From Chrysopilus asiliformis (lineage: Eukaryota; Arthropoda; Insecta; Diptera; Rhagionidae): a stretch of DNA of 64,000 nt. Below are positions 44,772 to 55,753 of the stretch, in pieces. The DNA lies in assembly GCA_964034945.1 (NCBI GenBank), contig OZ035961.1:30902184-30966183 (forward strand), read 5' to 3'. Every line of letters starts with the position of its first letter. The stretch's first letter is position 1. Made by a program: the position numbers and the translations under genes. Under the pieces are notes generated by a model. The model ran no database searches and was not told the origin of the DNA. It saw only the letters and a list, made by a program, of their open reading frames with translations.

Positions 44772-45577
44772 TTAATTTGGTGGCAAGTAAGATCCGCCTG
44801 GGGCTGCAAAGCTTCCAGATCCAGAGCTTCCACTGGCAAATCCACCAGCGCCATGTCCACCTCCAACTGATCCAATAACTGAGGTAACTGGGGCGACTCC
44901 TTCGTCGGATACTTGGCTGGTTCCGCCCAAAGAGTCGTACTGCTGTTGGATTTGGTGTTGGGCATGTTGAGCTTCGGCGTCGGTCTTGTACTTGACGAAG
45001 TGAACTTCTGGTTTGCTTGGATGGAAGGGAGCAGCTTGGATATTGGCCTGGATATCGGCAGCATCGATCTTTTTGCTCAAAACGTAGATGACGGTCTTTT
45101 CTTCGTTCTGGGCCTGAGCGACGGAAAGGGCAGCAGATGCGGCATTCTGGTGTGGGGCCTTGACGAAGACAACGCTGTAATGTTTGTGGGATGGACCAGC
45201 GCTGATTACTCTGTTAATTCCTTCGTCGTCGTGTTCCTCAGGAGCAGAGAAGGCGTGGAAGTGTTTGGTTACGATAGTTTGGGCATGTCCAGCACCACCG
45301 CCACCGCCACCACCGAAACCAGCACCACCGCCGAATCCTCCACCACCACCGCCGAATCCTCCTGCACCACTTCCAATACCTCCTCCAAATCCACTTCCTC
45401 CTGATGAAAAGGATCCAGTACCGAAACCGCTAGCAGCCGGGTAGTTGTATTGTGGAGCAGCAATTGCTACTGCAGCCAAGCAAAGAACCTAATTATTGAA
45501 AAAAATCGATTATAATCCATTTGCTGAAAGTCCTTTTTGAGATTTTTATTCTTCTTATATACCAAGAATGTGCGCAT
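44772..45577 (-). CDS. Twdl: Tweedle cuticular protein (DUF243), gene 6, one intron lost
   Basis: Two coding exons on the minus strand: 45577-45563 (MRTFL) and 45488-44772, giving 243 aa. The single 74-nt intron follows residue 5. Signal segment VLCLAAVAIAAPQ. Residues 25-74 are GFGGG-type repeats, shorter than in genes 3-5. DUF243 spans about 76-185 with IVTKHFHAF, SVVFVKAPHQ, EEKTVIYVLSKK and KPEVHFVKYKT. Where the other seven genes have a phase-1 intron, this one reads straight through as HQIQQQYDSLGGTSQVSDEG with no leftover bases, a precise intron loss. The tail is Gly/Ser-rich and ends YLPPN. The reverse-strand AATAAA lies at 44722-44717. It is convergent with gene 5. Confidence 0.96.
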
Positions 45578-45611
45578 GTTGAACTTTGTTAGTTTCCAAA
45601 ATCTACGAGTC

Positions 45612-45648
45612 AACTGATGATTTTAAAACGAATCACACCGTTTATATA
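45612..45648 (-). promoter_or_regulatory. core promoter: TATA box and initiator
   Basis: On the minus strand, TATATAAA at 45648-45641 and TCAGTT at 45617-45612. The +1 A at 45615 is 33 bp from the TATA start. Further upstream, GCACTTTTC and AATGAAAG words (about 45735-45755) loosely recall the module of genes 3-5. Confidence 0.85.
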
Positions 45649-45659
45649 TTAAGTGTGAA

Positions 45660-46784
45660 TCTTAATGATTTGAATTAGATTCCATCATTTTTGAAAGATG
45701 TCAAGATGAATGATGAGACCAGACTTTCATTTCTACAATGAAAAGTGCATATTACTAAAAGTTAAAAAAATCAAAATACCAACAATACATATGGAAATAA
45801 TAAAAAAAGACCTAATGATTCGGATGATCAAATGGCATTAATCGTAACTAAGACCATCACAAAAAAATAGCTGCGCCCATTTTATAGAAACAAACGCAAA
45901 TATGTAAATTAGCTATTATTACAGTATTTTCTCAAAATTCTGTCTAAAATTTGGTAAGGCTGTCAATGATGAACTTGGACACAAATCAACAAGGTCAGCT
46001 TTGGTTTACCGGTTTTCCAATAAATCTAGTAATCCAACATATTAGTTAACACAATTCCATTTCACAAAAATCAACAACTGTAGGTCTAAAAAAATATCTT
46101 TGTGCTCATAGCTAATTAGTCAAACTATTTAAAAGATTTTTCTTTTCACATATTCCACTTTATCTGTCAACTTCATCTTGCTTCATGTTTGTAAGTTAAT
46201 TGTTTAACATTGAGCCAGTATACAAGTCTAAAAAAATAAAAAAATTTAAAAAAAAAACTAATTGATTTCAAAATATTTTAGCCTTTCAATTCATTAATAG
46301 TTAAAATGATTAGGTATGTATTTAATTGGTTTCTAATTTACACAGAAAATTATGTACGCGCAAACATAATAGATAATGTAAAAAAAAAAACTATAAAATT
46401 TTTTAGTGTTTTTGAAACATAATATATATCAGTGGATATTTGCGGACGATAGTGGGAAACTGTTTTGTATACTTTTGAGTACTAAATTAATCGCTTTGTA
46501 TTACAACACAGTTAATAGCCATTTCGAATTGTAATTTATATAAACCATTATACCATTTCAAATGTAATCAGGTGTTTTTTAATTGAGGTATATTTGTGGT
46601 ACACATTTTGAACAAAAATCTCCATTTACTCGTTTGTAACAAAAATTAATTAAAAACTAACAAAATTTAAGAATTTCATAGAAGTTTTGAAAAAATTTTC
46701 ATAGCAAATATTTAATTTTATTTTAAAATAACTAAAAAATTAACTTAAGAATGGAGACGCAGGTATCCCTCGAGTTAAAACACC
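45660..46784. other. intergenic, no gene seen
   Basis: AT-rich. No gene or clear repeat apart from the weak promoter words noted for gene 6. Confidence 0.4.
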
Positions 46785-46937
46785 TGGACATACGACATTT
46801 CGTTATACAACGGCCAATGTTTTGTTGCCAGTCCCAATATATGACGACAAAAATCGATATAAGATGCTAAATTTAAATGACTTTTCTGGAAATTTTTGCC
46901 TTTGTTGTTTCCACAATGTGCATAAATCAGAAAAAAA

Positions 46938-47471
46938 CATAACGAAAGCTATAATTGCCAATCTGGCACCGTATGGTGATTTAATTGAACGGCGCATCAA
47001 AATTTCATTTGAATTTAAATTTTCCAATAAGATTTTTTTAAAACTTGTTCCAATCGGATTTTGAAGTACGGGAGTTTTATGTAGAATCATATCCTAAATA
47101 ACTTTTGTTCTTGGACTTTTTTGATAGGATGCACAGTTTTTGAGATAATCGCGAAAAACATTTTCGTTCCTATGGGGGGTACCCCCCCTAATAGTCCATT
47201 TTTGCCCATTAACGAACTTAGCCTCGCATTTTACGAAAAACGGATCTGCGCAAAATTTCAAGTCTCTAGCTCAATCCATGCGCCCGCAATCCGCGCCACA
47301 GACAGACAGACAAACGGACGGACAGACAGACGGACGGACATGGAAAATTCAATTTTTTTTATCATTCTAAACACACTGGTGTAATTCATTTTTGTGTGTG
47401 ATGACGGGATCTTGGCGTTACAAACGGTAAGGCAAAGTTAATATACCCTTTGGTTTCACCATACGGGTATA
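46938..47471 (+). repeat. GTCY-core DINE-1/mini-me-like element (copy a)
   Basis: Starts CATAACGAAAGCTATAATTG, contains ATCGGATTTTGAAGTACGGG and a (GACAGACG)-type core at about 47298-47339, then AACACACTGGTGTAATTCAT and GGCGTTACAAACGGTAAGGC, ending CATACGGGTATA at about 47471. The A-B junction without it elsewhere defines both ends. Confidence 0.85.
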
Positions 47472-47642
47472 ATTACCAACGTTTTAGTACTCTAAAGAAA
47501 AAATGATAAAAATATTTACTGGAAATCTTTTATTGACTTTATTCTCTGTTTCTACTCTTTTATTGACTTTATGCTCTTATTTTCTTATTTATTAAAGAAA
47601 TGGCTGTTACAAAACAAGTCTATGCAAAACAAGTCTATAAAA

Positions 47643-48180
47643 CATAACAAAAGCTATAATTGCCAATCTGGCAATTATTGAAAACCCGTATGGTGATATT
47701 CGTATCAAAATTCGAACAGTTGTACCAAAATTCCATTTTGAAGTCAAACTTTCCAATAAGATTTTTTAAAATTTATTCCAATCGGATTTTGATGTATGAG
47801 AGTTTTATGTAGAATCATATCCTAAATAACTTTTGTTCTTGGACTTTTTTGATAACATGCACCGTTTTTGAGATATTCGCAAAAATCGTTTTCGTTCATA
47901 TGGGGGGTACCCCCCCTAATGGTCCATTTTTGCCCATTAACGAACTTAGCCTCGCATTTTACGAAAAACGGACCTGTGCAAAATTTCAAGTCTGTAGATC
48001 AATCCGTGCTCCCGCAATCCGCGCCACAGACAGACAGACGGACGGACGGACGGACGGACGGACAGACGGACGGACATGGAAAATTCAACTTTTTTCATCA
48101 TTCTAAACACACTGGTGTAATTCATTTTTGTGTGCGATGACGGGATCTTGGCGTTACAAACGGTAAGGCAAAGTTAATAT
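47643..48180 (+). repeat. GTCY-core DINE-1/mini-me-like element (copy b, 3' truncated)
   Basis: Starts CATAACAAAAGCTATAATTG with a longer GACGGACGGACGG core at about 48027-48074. It stops at AAGGCAAAGTTAATAT, lacking the final ACCCTTTGGTTTCACCATACG portion of copy a. Confidence 0.85.
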
Positions 48181-48505
48181 AAACACCTCGACATACATTT
48201 CGTTATACGACGCCCAATGTTTTGTTCCCAGTCTCAATATATGACGACAAAAATCGATATAAGATGCTAAATTTAAACGACTTTTCGGGAAATTTTTGCC
48301 TTTGTTGTTTCCAAAATGTGCATAAATCAGAAAAAATTACCAACGTTTTTATACTCTAAAGAAAAAATGATAAAAATATTTACTGGTAATCTTTTATTGA
48401 CTTTATTCTCTGTTTCTACTCTTTTATTGACTTTATGCTCTTATTTTCTTATTTATTAAAGAAATGGCTGTTACAAAACAAGTCTATGCAAAACAAGTCT
48501 ATAAA

Positions 48506-49299
48506 AAACAAATAAAACAAACTACAATTGACAGGCAATCGTACAATATCGTATATAGCGAAAATATAAACTTTCAAATTGAAAATTTTGAATTTGATCA
48601 TAATATTCCAGTTGATTTATTTTGAAGCTATAGGATTGAGCTTTGATGTATGAAAGACGTTTTGTAAATACTTTTGCAGAATTTGCGATTTATTTAGTAT
48701 TTAGTATTTTAATACTTCTGCATTGTAAAAACTGCGTTACAAATGGTATAATGTTTAGCCTATTTTTGGAGCTGTTATATTGTTTAAGAACTTATGTTTC
48801 CCTTTTTGACAGATAATGTTGTGACTCGGTTATTGCAACTAACTCGGTTATTACAACAGGTTCTGTTTAATATAGTTACGATTATTGTGAATTTAATTTT
48901 AACATAAGTTTTTGTTTTGTATACACAAAAAATACAAATAAAATTCTAAGATTACATTTTTGTATCATTTCTCAGGGACAACAAAGAAAAAGTGTCATTT
49001 AAACTCAAACTACAGGCCACTTAAACAATAATAAGCAGCCACATGTCGAAGTTTTGCTGCTACTGTATGTGAAATGCAATATGTTTCACCAAGCAGCATC
49101 TTTTCAGTTCACTGCTACTACTCCTGTCCTTAACCGTAACAAATTATGTCCCTAATAAACATGACATCGTAAAAATATTTTCTTGGAGCGAAAAAAATAA
49201 TTTTTTAAATACTTCAAATACTAAATACTAAATACTTTTTTTTTTAAATACTAAATCAAAAAAATTTCAAGTTTTCTTGATTTTTTAAAAAGACGACAA
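48506..49299. other. intergenic, no gene seen
   Basis: AT-rich. A small direct repeat, ACTCGGTTATTRCAAC, lies at about 48825-48856. No gene. Confidence 0.4.
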
Positions 49300-49570
49300 A
49301 GAGTACAAATCCTATAATATAATACGAGGAATGTCTGTCTGTCTGTCTGTCTGTCTGCCTGGTATCTTCTAATTGGGTGGTCCGATCTTAATGAAACTTT
49401 ACAGTATTACTAAGGGGGCTAAGGGCTTTTGATTTTTCCACTACAAACCTGACTTTTCCCTCCCCTCGATACCCCTCGTCTGGTATCTTCAAATTGGGTG
49501 GTCCGATCTTAATGAAACTTTAGTGAATGGGATCTTAATGAAACTTTAGTGAATTCTAGTGAATGTACGA
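49300..49570 (+). repeat. GTCT microsatellite with duplicated flank
   Basis: (GTCT)n at about 49333-49359, followed by a segment GGTATCTTCTAATTGGGTGG...TTAATGAAACTTTA that is duplicated about 120 bp downstream (from 49481). Another member of the GTCY-type repeats. Confidence 0.65.
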
Positions 49571-49674
49571 GAAAAAATGTAAGGACATATTTTATAGTAA
49601 ATTAAATGTATTACAATTTCTTCTCCGTAAGTCGAGATAATTTAGAAGTTATAAGACGATTAAGTCGAAAAAAG

Positions 49675-49784
49675 GACATTTCCATTATCCTTTTAGTCCT
49701 TCTGAGGGAAAATATTTATGATAATACTTTTATATTATCATAAATATTTTCTCTCAGAAGGACTAAAAGGATAATGGAAATGTC
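49675..49784. repeat. 50-bp-arm hairpin
   Basis: GACATTTCCATTATCCTTTT (from 49675) mirrors AAAAGGATAATGGAAATGTC (to 49784). The inner arms AGTCCTTCTGAG and CTCAGAAGGACT also pair. Near-perfect foldback. Confidence 0.85.
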
Positions 49785-50560
49785 GTGGAGTTCATTACCT
49801 TTAAAATAAGCTAAAAACCGCCCTTCAACGATTGTGGATTTTTGAACGATAAATCCTTTAAGGATCAATTACTAAAAAATTTGACGACGCGACGTAGACA
49901 TATACATTGTTTGGGAAAGATTTTCAGCTCAAAATTATCTATCAAAATCCATTAACAGAATATCAATAACATACATTTTTTCCAAATTGTTCTATACTAA
50001 AAATTAATTCTAGGCGTATTTCCGAGTTCCGTTATTTAAGTCCATCACTGGTACACTTTGCTTATTTGTAATTTCAGGGGCTCTATTGCCGAATACGATA
50101 TGAGTGGTTGGAATCGTAAATCTAACGTTTTTGTTCGTATAAAACTCTAAAGTTTGTTAAGTCAATAACTACAGGAGCAACATATCAAAAGGGCGACGGT
50201 ACTAAGAATATGTTGACCACAAATTTTTGACTCGCTGGCCCTTAAATCTTATAAGTTATTCCAGTAAAATAAACGATTGGTCTAAGTAGAAGTTTTCAAC
50301 TTTAAGATTTTGCACTTAAATTTTTTTATTGTATAGAAATTGATCACTGCACTCATAATACATAAAATAGTAATGGCATGTTTTTTTAAAATATTTATTC
50401 ACTGCCGATTAAAAAACAAAGTTTTTGTTCCTCAGATTTTCAATCACACTTCAGTCACTTATAGGCGGAGTATTAAACTAAAATACTCTATTTTTCCACT
50501 ATTTTCTCATTAAAGCCGCAATGGCTTTTCAACAAACAATATTAAAAAACGCACTTCATA
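49785..50560. other. intergenic, no gene seen
   Basis: AT-rich 3' flank of gene 7. No gene. Confidence 0.4.
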
Positions 50561-50625
50561 TAAAATACAATTTAATAAACAGAAACTCAACAATAATTGT
50601 GAAACAGAGAATATTAACGAAAAAA

Positions 50626-51514
50626 TTAGTTTGGTGGCAAATAGTTTCCACTGGGCGCAGCAATAGATCCTCCGCCGAATCCACCACCAGAGATGCCACC
50701 GCCATGGCCTCCACCAATACCACCTCCGTGACCACCATGACCACCACCGAGGGCTCCAATAACTGATTGAACTGGGGCGAGTCCTTCGTCGGTGATTTGG
50801 CTAGTTCCTCCCAAGGAATCGTATTGAGCTGGCAGGCAAAAACAAAATAAGTTATAAAAAATATCCTTTTTGAAGGAAAAATATTTAAATTACCTTGAAT
50901 GGTGCGTTGGGCATGGGCAGCTTCTGCTGGGGTCTTGTATTTGATGAAGAATACTTCTGGTTTGCTTGGGTTGTGTGGAGCAGCTTGGATGTTGGCTTGG
51001 ATATCGGATGCATCGATCTTTCTGCTCAAAACGTAGATGACGGTCTTTTCTTCGTTCTGGGCCTGGGCAACTGAAAGGGCAGCAGAGCTTGCAGATTGGT
51101 GTGGAGCCTTGATAAAGACAACACGGTAGTGTTTGTGGGCTGGTCCTGCACTGATTACTCTGGATTCGCCAGCATCGGGACCTTCTTCAGGTGCTGAGAA
51201 GGTGTGAAAATGTTTGGTGATTACTGGTGCGTGATGATGTGCCCCTCCTCCGCCGCCACCTCCTCGACCGAATCCTCCACCGATTCCTCCACCGATTCCA
51301 CCACCTCCACCACCGATACCCCCAAATCCACCGCCAATTCCTCCTATTCCACCCCCAATGCCGCCTGATGGCTGTGGATAGTTATATCCTTGTGGAGCAG
51401 CAATTGCTACCGTTGCTAAACACAAAACCTGAAACGATAAAAACATTATCGATGAAATATAATCCAAAGTAGCGCCAAATCCAATTGTCTTTTTCATACC
51501 ATGAATCCACGCAT
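50626..51514 (-). CDS. Twdl: Tweedle cuticular protein (DUF243), gene 7
   Basis: Minus-strand exons 51514-51500 (MRGFM), 51428-50894 and 50828-50626 give 250 aa. The introns are 71 and 65 nt. Signal segment VLCLATVAIAAPQ. Residues 26-70 are a GGIGGG/GGFGG repeat rich in Ile instead of Phe, with Arg-Gly near its end. DUF243 spans about 72-182 with VITKHFHTF, RVVFIKAPHQ, EEKTVIYVLSRK and KPEVFFIKYKT. The tail AQYDSLGGTSQITDEG continues with GGGHGGHGGG repeats and ends YLPPN. The start at 51514 is chosen over an upstream in-frame Met within intron 1 because every paralogue has the 5-residue first exon. The best polyadenylation signal is ATTAAA at 50576-50571; no nearby AATAAA is seen. Confidence 0.95.
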
Positions 51515-51559
51515 TTTCACTTTTTTATATTAGATGTTTTCGAAGCCTACGAGAGAACT

Positions 51560-51593
51560 ACTGACAACATGGTGTGTTAGTTCAGCTTTTATA
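51560..51593 (-). promoter_or_regulatory. core promoter: TATA box and initiator
   Basis: Minus-strand TATAAAAG at 51593-51586 (within TATATAAAAG) and TCAGT at 51564-51560. The +1 A at 51562 is 31 bp from the TATA start. Confidence 0.85.
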
Positions 51594-51599
51594 TATCAA

Positions 51600-53091
51600 T
51601 AAAACGATCAGCTAATCTATTGGCAATTTAATCAATTCTTCTCAAAAATATTTTGGCTAACAAATATTATCTCGCTTTCCCTTTGTTATCGCGAAAATGC
51701 AACTTGCATAATTTTTTTCCCTACCTTATGTCAATAATTTTCAAAAAACTATGCTTTTGTCTACAACAAAATATTAATCATAATGCCTTAAATGGCTACA
51801 TACATACACACGGTAAGTACTAAAAATTTTTCATCGTTTGTATTTGGATTTGGAAAAATCCGTAAGGTGTTGGGCCATAAACAACAATCAAATAATCAAA
51901 ACAAACAACATGGAAAAGTGAAATTTTTTAAGTTTGTTAAAATATATGCCTACCTATCCGGGCCAAACCATAAGCAGCAATTTAATGTTTAGTGATTTAT
52001 AATGTTCGTTTTCTCAACTATGGGCCAATCGTATTTCTCGTCTCTTCATTTAGAATTCACAATAATTTATTTTCCATCAATAAAACGATGTCAAATACTA
52101 CTATTCAGTAGATAAAAATCTGGCACAACGTATTGTACTATACTGTGAAAACATGAGAAACTTTCATCCAAAATATTAAATTTGATCAAAATTATCTTAT
52201 TAGAGCTACAAAATTTGATATCACGAACTAGTTCACTTGAAAATGTCCATTGCATGTCCAAAATTTGTATAATTTCATTACACCGTTTTACCTTTATTAA
52301 ATGTTATCAATTTTGTAATAACGAAATTGTTGCGTGCAATCATTAAAAACATTAAAAGTTTTAATCGCCTCATCTCTATAATAACCAATCGGGCAACACA
52401 TTTTCATCAAATTTCTAACGCTAACTCAATTAAATGCCCACAACTTACAATCATTATGTAATTATTTTATAGTTGCATGCGTAATTTTTATAGATTTCGC
52501 CAATCGACTGAAACAATAGCTGGAAGCTGAAATTTTTGTCTCCGAAAAACAACATAACTAACTTTTACAAAATATGGATATGCGCAACTAATTTAACCCA
52601 TTGGTATAATAATGAAATTGCAGTGGGTGTACAGGTTAATCTGTTTGGATTTAATTGCGATTGCATATCGTTAATCGTTGGAAATCTTTACAAATTCGTA
52701 TGTGGACCTAATTAATTTTTTTTTTAAAATAGTAATTAATATAACTTTTGTAGGCGTTCTAAAGACATCCTTTTGCCTTTCTAGCACTGTGTATAAAATG
52801 TTAGCATAAAATGAACTCCAATTAAAATAATCATTTGCTCATATCGTAATATTTTTATTCAACGTATTTACAATTATTTACAATCTAAAGTGTCAAATTA
52901 TATGAGCTTAATTGAATTTGATGCATCATTTGACATGATTTTTTTATTACTTTCTGCTTATAAAAATTTCCACATGCTAAAAAAAATCCACAATGATTAT
53001 TTAAAATGCAATTTTGACATAGATTCCAACTATAGTTTTGTGATCAAAACAGAATATTTTTAAAATGTTGTACCAATTGAACTTTAATATA
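51600..53091. other. intergenic, no gene seen
   Basis: AT-rich. Includes upstream sequence of gene 7. No supportable gene, repeat or RNA. Confidence 0.4.
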
Positions 53092-53172
53092 CAGTCAAAC
53101 CTAGATAAGTAGGACGGGAACCTCTACAAGTGGAATCCGTGTTAAGGTGCCTTAAGATTCCAGGTTCGACTG
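53092..53172. mobile_element. 81-bp TIR element with TA flanks
   Basis: CAGTCAAACCT at 53092 is mirrored by AGGTTCGACTG ending at 53172 (one mismatch). TA lies on both sides (53090-53091 and 53173-53174), as for Tc1/pogo-type MITEs. Sub-terminal CTTAAG and GAATCC words are palindromic. Confidence 0.6.
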
Positions 53173-53344
53173 TACTCACATTTTTGATTTCTAAATTATT
53201 TGTGTCCTTGCGAAGCATTTTCAAGAAATTCTTAAAAACTAAACAAAGCGTTTTTTTTAATATTTCCAGCCAGAGCTTAGGGGAAGCCCCTTTAATGCCA
53301 AAGCACAGCTCAGGATGGTCGGAAGAACGAAAGGAGATGTCGGT

Positions 53345-53780
53345 TTATATTCGTCTTAAACTTCTACAGGTTAAAGTCCGGGGGGAACACATTGGATGGT
53401 AAATCATTCCAAAGTTTTGTTTTCGCGGAATGAATGAATTCCTAAACTTTACTGTACGAAAACGAGGAGGCTCAATGAAGAAGTCGTGCGCGCGTACAGC
53501 TGCATGAGAGAGACCAGGGAAAATATACCGTGGAGGAATAAGTTGGGAAATTTCAGTGGAACCTTTCCCATGGAAATATCTATAGAATATGCTGAGTATT
53601 CCAACAGAGCGACGATGCTCGAGAGACGGTAATGAATCTGTCAAAGAGTTGTGACTGATTTCCAATTAGTCGGATCGCACGTTTTTGAATTCGGTCCAGC
53701 AGTTGCGGGACAGTTTTTGGAATTCCAGCCCAAATGTGCGAATTGTACTCAAGTCTCGGTCGAATGTAGGTCTTGTAGAT
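53345..53780 (-). pseudogene. non-LTR retrotransposon (LINE) C-terminal fragment
   Basis: The minus-strand frames read PRLEYNSHIWAGIPKTVPQL and LDRIQKRAIRLIGNQS (about 53640-53750), then SLPSLEHRRSVGILSIFYRY, IPPRYIFPG and RFRTVKFRNSFIP. This series closes the ORF2/reverse-transcriptase protein of many insect LINEs (LEYxSHxWxG, LDxxQxRAxxLI, SLxHRRxVxxLSLFYRYY). A frame change near 53660 and the missing RT core make it a dead 5'-truncated copy. I cannot assign the clade. Confidence 0.85.
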
Positions 53781-54229
53781 TAGAAAAGAAGAAAAAATAT
53801 AAAGAATTTTACTTGTAATAGTTGAATATAAAGAATTTTAATTGCAACAATGGAAAATTGGAAAAAAAAATCAAATAACTGACTATGGTTCACCATTGAA
53901 TTCTCAGAACTGAAGACTCAAAAATATTTGCAATTTCTCATTTTTTCAATTAAAATTAATTTCGAGAGAAACAAGAATATTTCAGATGACCAATAAATAA
54001 ACAGACCATATTTTTTTTTGTTCGAATTTCGAACAGACTGCTGAGATGACCGGGTGAGGAAAGTGAAAATTTTAATGTATCGAAATTATCCGAAAAGTTT
54101 CAAATAATTTAAAGCGACGCTATTGCAAAAGAAGGGATTACTTTTATTACTTTTGGTGGTATTATTTTCCTTTCGAAGACAAAAGAAGTTGCGTCGCAGC
54201 TAAAATTTCTCGTTAAAATCAAAAATGTG
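53781..54229. other. intergenic, no gene seen
   Basis: AT-rich flank of the LINE fragment. A short duplication of ATAAAGAATTTTA occurs at about 53799-53840. Confidence 0.4.
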
Positions 54230-54384
54230 ATAATAAAATGCGCCACAGGCAGTTTCTTTAAAATCAAATCACGATAAAGGTAAAAACTTATGAAAAAACT
54301 AAGCCGTAGACAAAAATTTTGTTTTTGGGAGGCCGGGACAACATGCCTAAATCCGGGACTGTCCCGCGACGTATGGTCACCCTA
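54230..54384 (-). mobile_element. fragment of AGGGTGACCATA element
   Basis: Ends with TATGGTCACCCTA at 54384 preceded by CCGGGACTGTCCC, the same terminus as the elements at 6863-7258 and 33957-34100. The other end is missing. TGCGCCACAGGCAG lies at about 54240. Confidence 0.55.
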
Positions 54385-55753
54385 CCAATAAACCCTGAAA
54401 CTTTATAATAATTTTCTGTGATCAAAATTAATTAAAAATTTAAGGATCAACGAAAAATTATAAATAAAATTGCAAGAAAAAGTATATTAGTCATAAAAAC
54501 TATATAAAAATGTCTTATAAAATCAAGCAATCGACTAAAATAACCAGAAGCAAATTTCTCTCTTTTGTGAAACCCCTAAAAGTAGTTAATGGATATTGGA
54601 ATCGAAAATTCTAAAATTAATCTGTAATATCACCATTAACCTCACCATTAATTGAATATTTTTTTAAAACTAAAAACTAGTAGAAATCTGATATGATTCT
54701 GGTAGCATAAACAGTGGTCAAGTTGTGATTTAACTCCAATTTTTAGTTTTTAAAAGATATGTTGCAAGGACCCCTGAAATACATTCCTGCAATTTTTTTC
54801 AAAAAATAAGACTTAAACTTTTTTTTAATAACAATTGGGGTGAAAGATATAAATGAAAAAGATCAATATGCAAATATTAATTTTTTTTAAATCGTATTTT
54901 TGCATATCTTTTGTAGATAGTAAACGATTATAAATTGAAGCTATCAATTTTGACCTTACAGTCTGTACACGTGCATCAAACTTAAATCGTATGACACCAT
55001 AAAACATTTTTTGCTATGAAATACCAGTTATCTAAGGTTAGACCAAAAGTGATGCATATGTCGACACTCAATTGAGATTTGAGTAACTCTGCAGTAATCT
55101 TATAATCATATTCAGAGTACATGTTAATGTGAATACACAAAATGGAATGTCAGAGCATTTTTTTAGAGAATTGGTAATGAGCGAGAAACATACTCTTTCG
55201 ATACTTAATCGTCAATTTTTTGACAAGATTTTATTGTCAATTTTTTTTAATAAAACTACTATAACTGTTAATTCTTTTGTTGTTTTAATATTAATCCGAA
55301 AATTGTGTTGGATTATTTTTTCTGTTTGATTAAATCAAAACATTGAATTGGTTATCTGGAACTTTTCGAAGTTAGACATTAAGTATACAATATAAGGAGA
55401 TTGGCAACGCATCCATCCCACAAACCTTTTTTGCTCTTTTTTATATTAAGGAAAGAGAATTTCGATGTGTGGAAAAATTTTGTAAAATCGTATTCCTTTG
55501 AGTTGCAGCAATATATCTTAACTGCCGCACCACAAATTGGCAAAGGTATCGTGGGGCCATACTACTTTAGCCGAGGACAAATTACGAATTGTTACTTTTT
55601 CTTGCTCGACGCTATAACTGGTTTCCGGCCTTGACCCATCGCAGTGGCCAAGCCAGAGGTGTGTGAAAGGGGGGGGTATGGGTAAGGGTCCAGGGAGTCC
55701 AGGATATCTGTGATCAAAGTAGTGATATTTTTGAGTATCTCATTTTTTTGACC
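54385..55753. other. intergenic; possible transposase scrap
   Basis: No gene supported. The frame around 55500-55634 includes IGKGIVGPYYFSRGQIT, which weakly recalls the GPYFF region of mariner/Tc-like transposases, but it is too short to assign. Confidence 0.3.

Larger units (their letters stand above)
46785..48505 (+). repeat. duplicated segment carrying two GTCY-core elements
   Basis: Segment A (46785-46937; CATTTCGTTATACAACGGCC...ATGTGCATAAATCAG) and segment B (47472-47642; TACCAACGTTTTAGTACTCT...AACAAGTCTATAAAA) are separated by one element. A second copy, A' (48185-48335) joined directly to B' (48336-48505), has no element between them. A second element lies between B and A'. Confidence 0.85.

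Noticed and set aside
46803..47384. ORFs inside the GTCY-core elements
   Set aside because: The frames are not conserved between the copies at 37.2, 46.9, 47.6 and 63.5 kb, so they are not coding.
53092..53172. Possible tRNA because of the GGTTCGA word
   Set aside because: No acceptor stem, anticodon arm or A-box could be fitted. The word is part of an inverted terminal repeat with TA flanks.
55401..55634. ORF with GIVGPYYF as a possible transposase
   Set aside because: Only one short motif-like stretch matches and the rest does not align with a DDE transposase. The evidence is insufficient.
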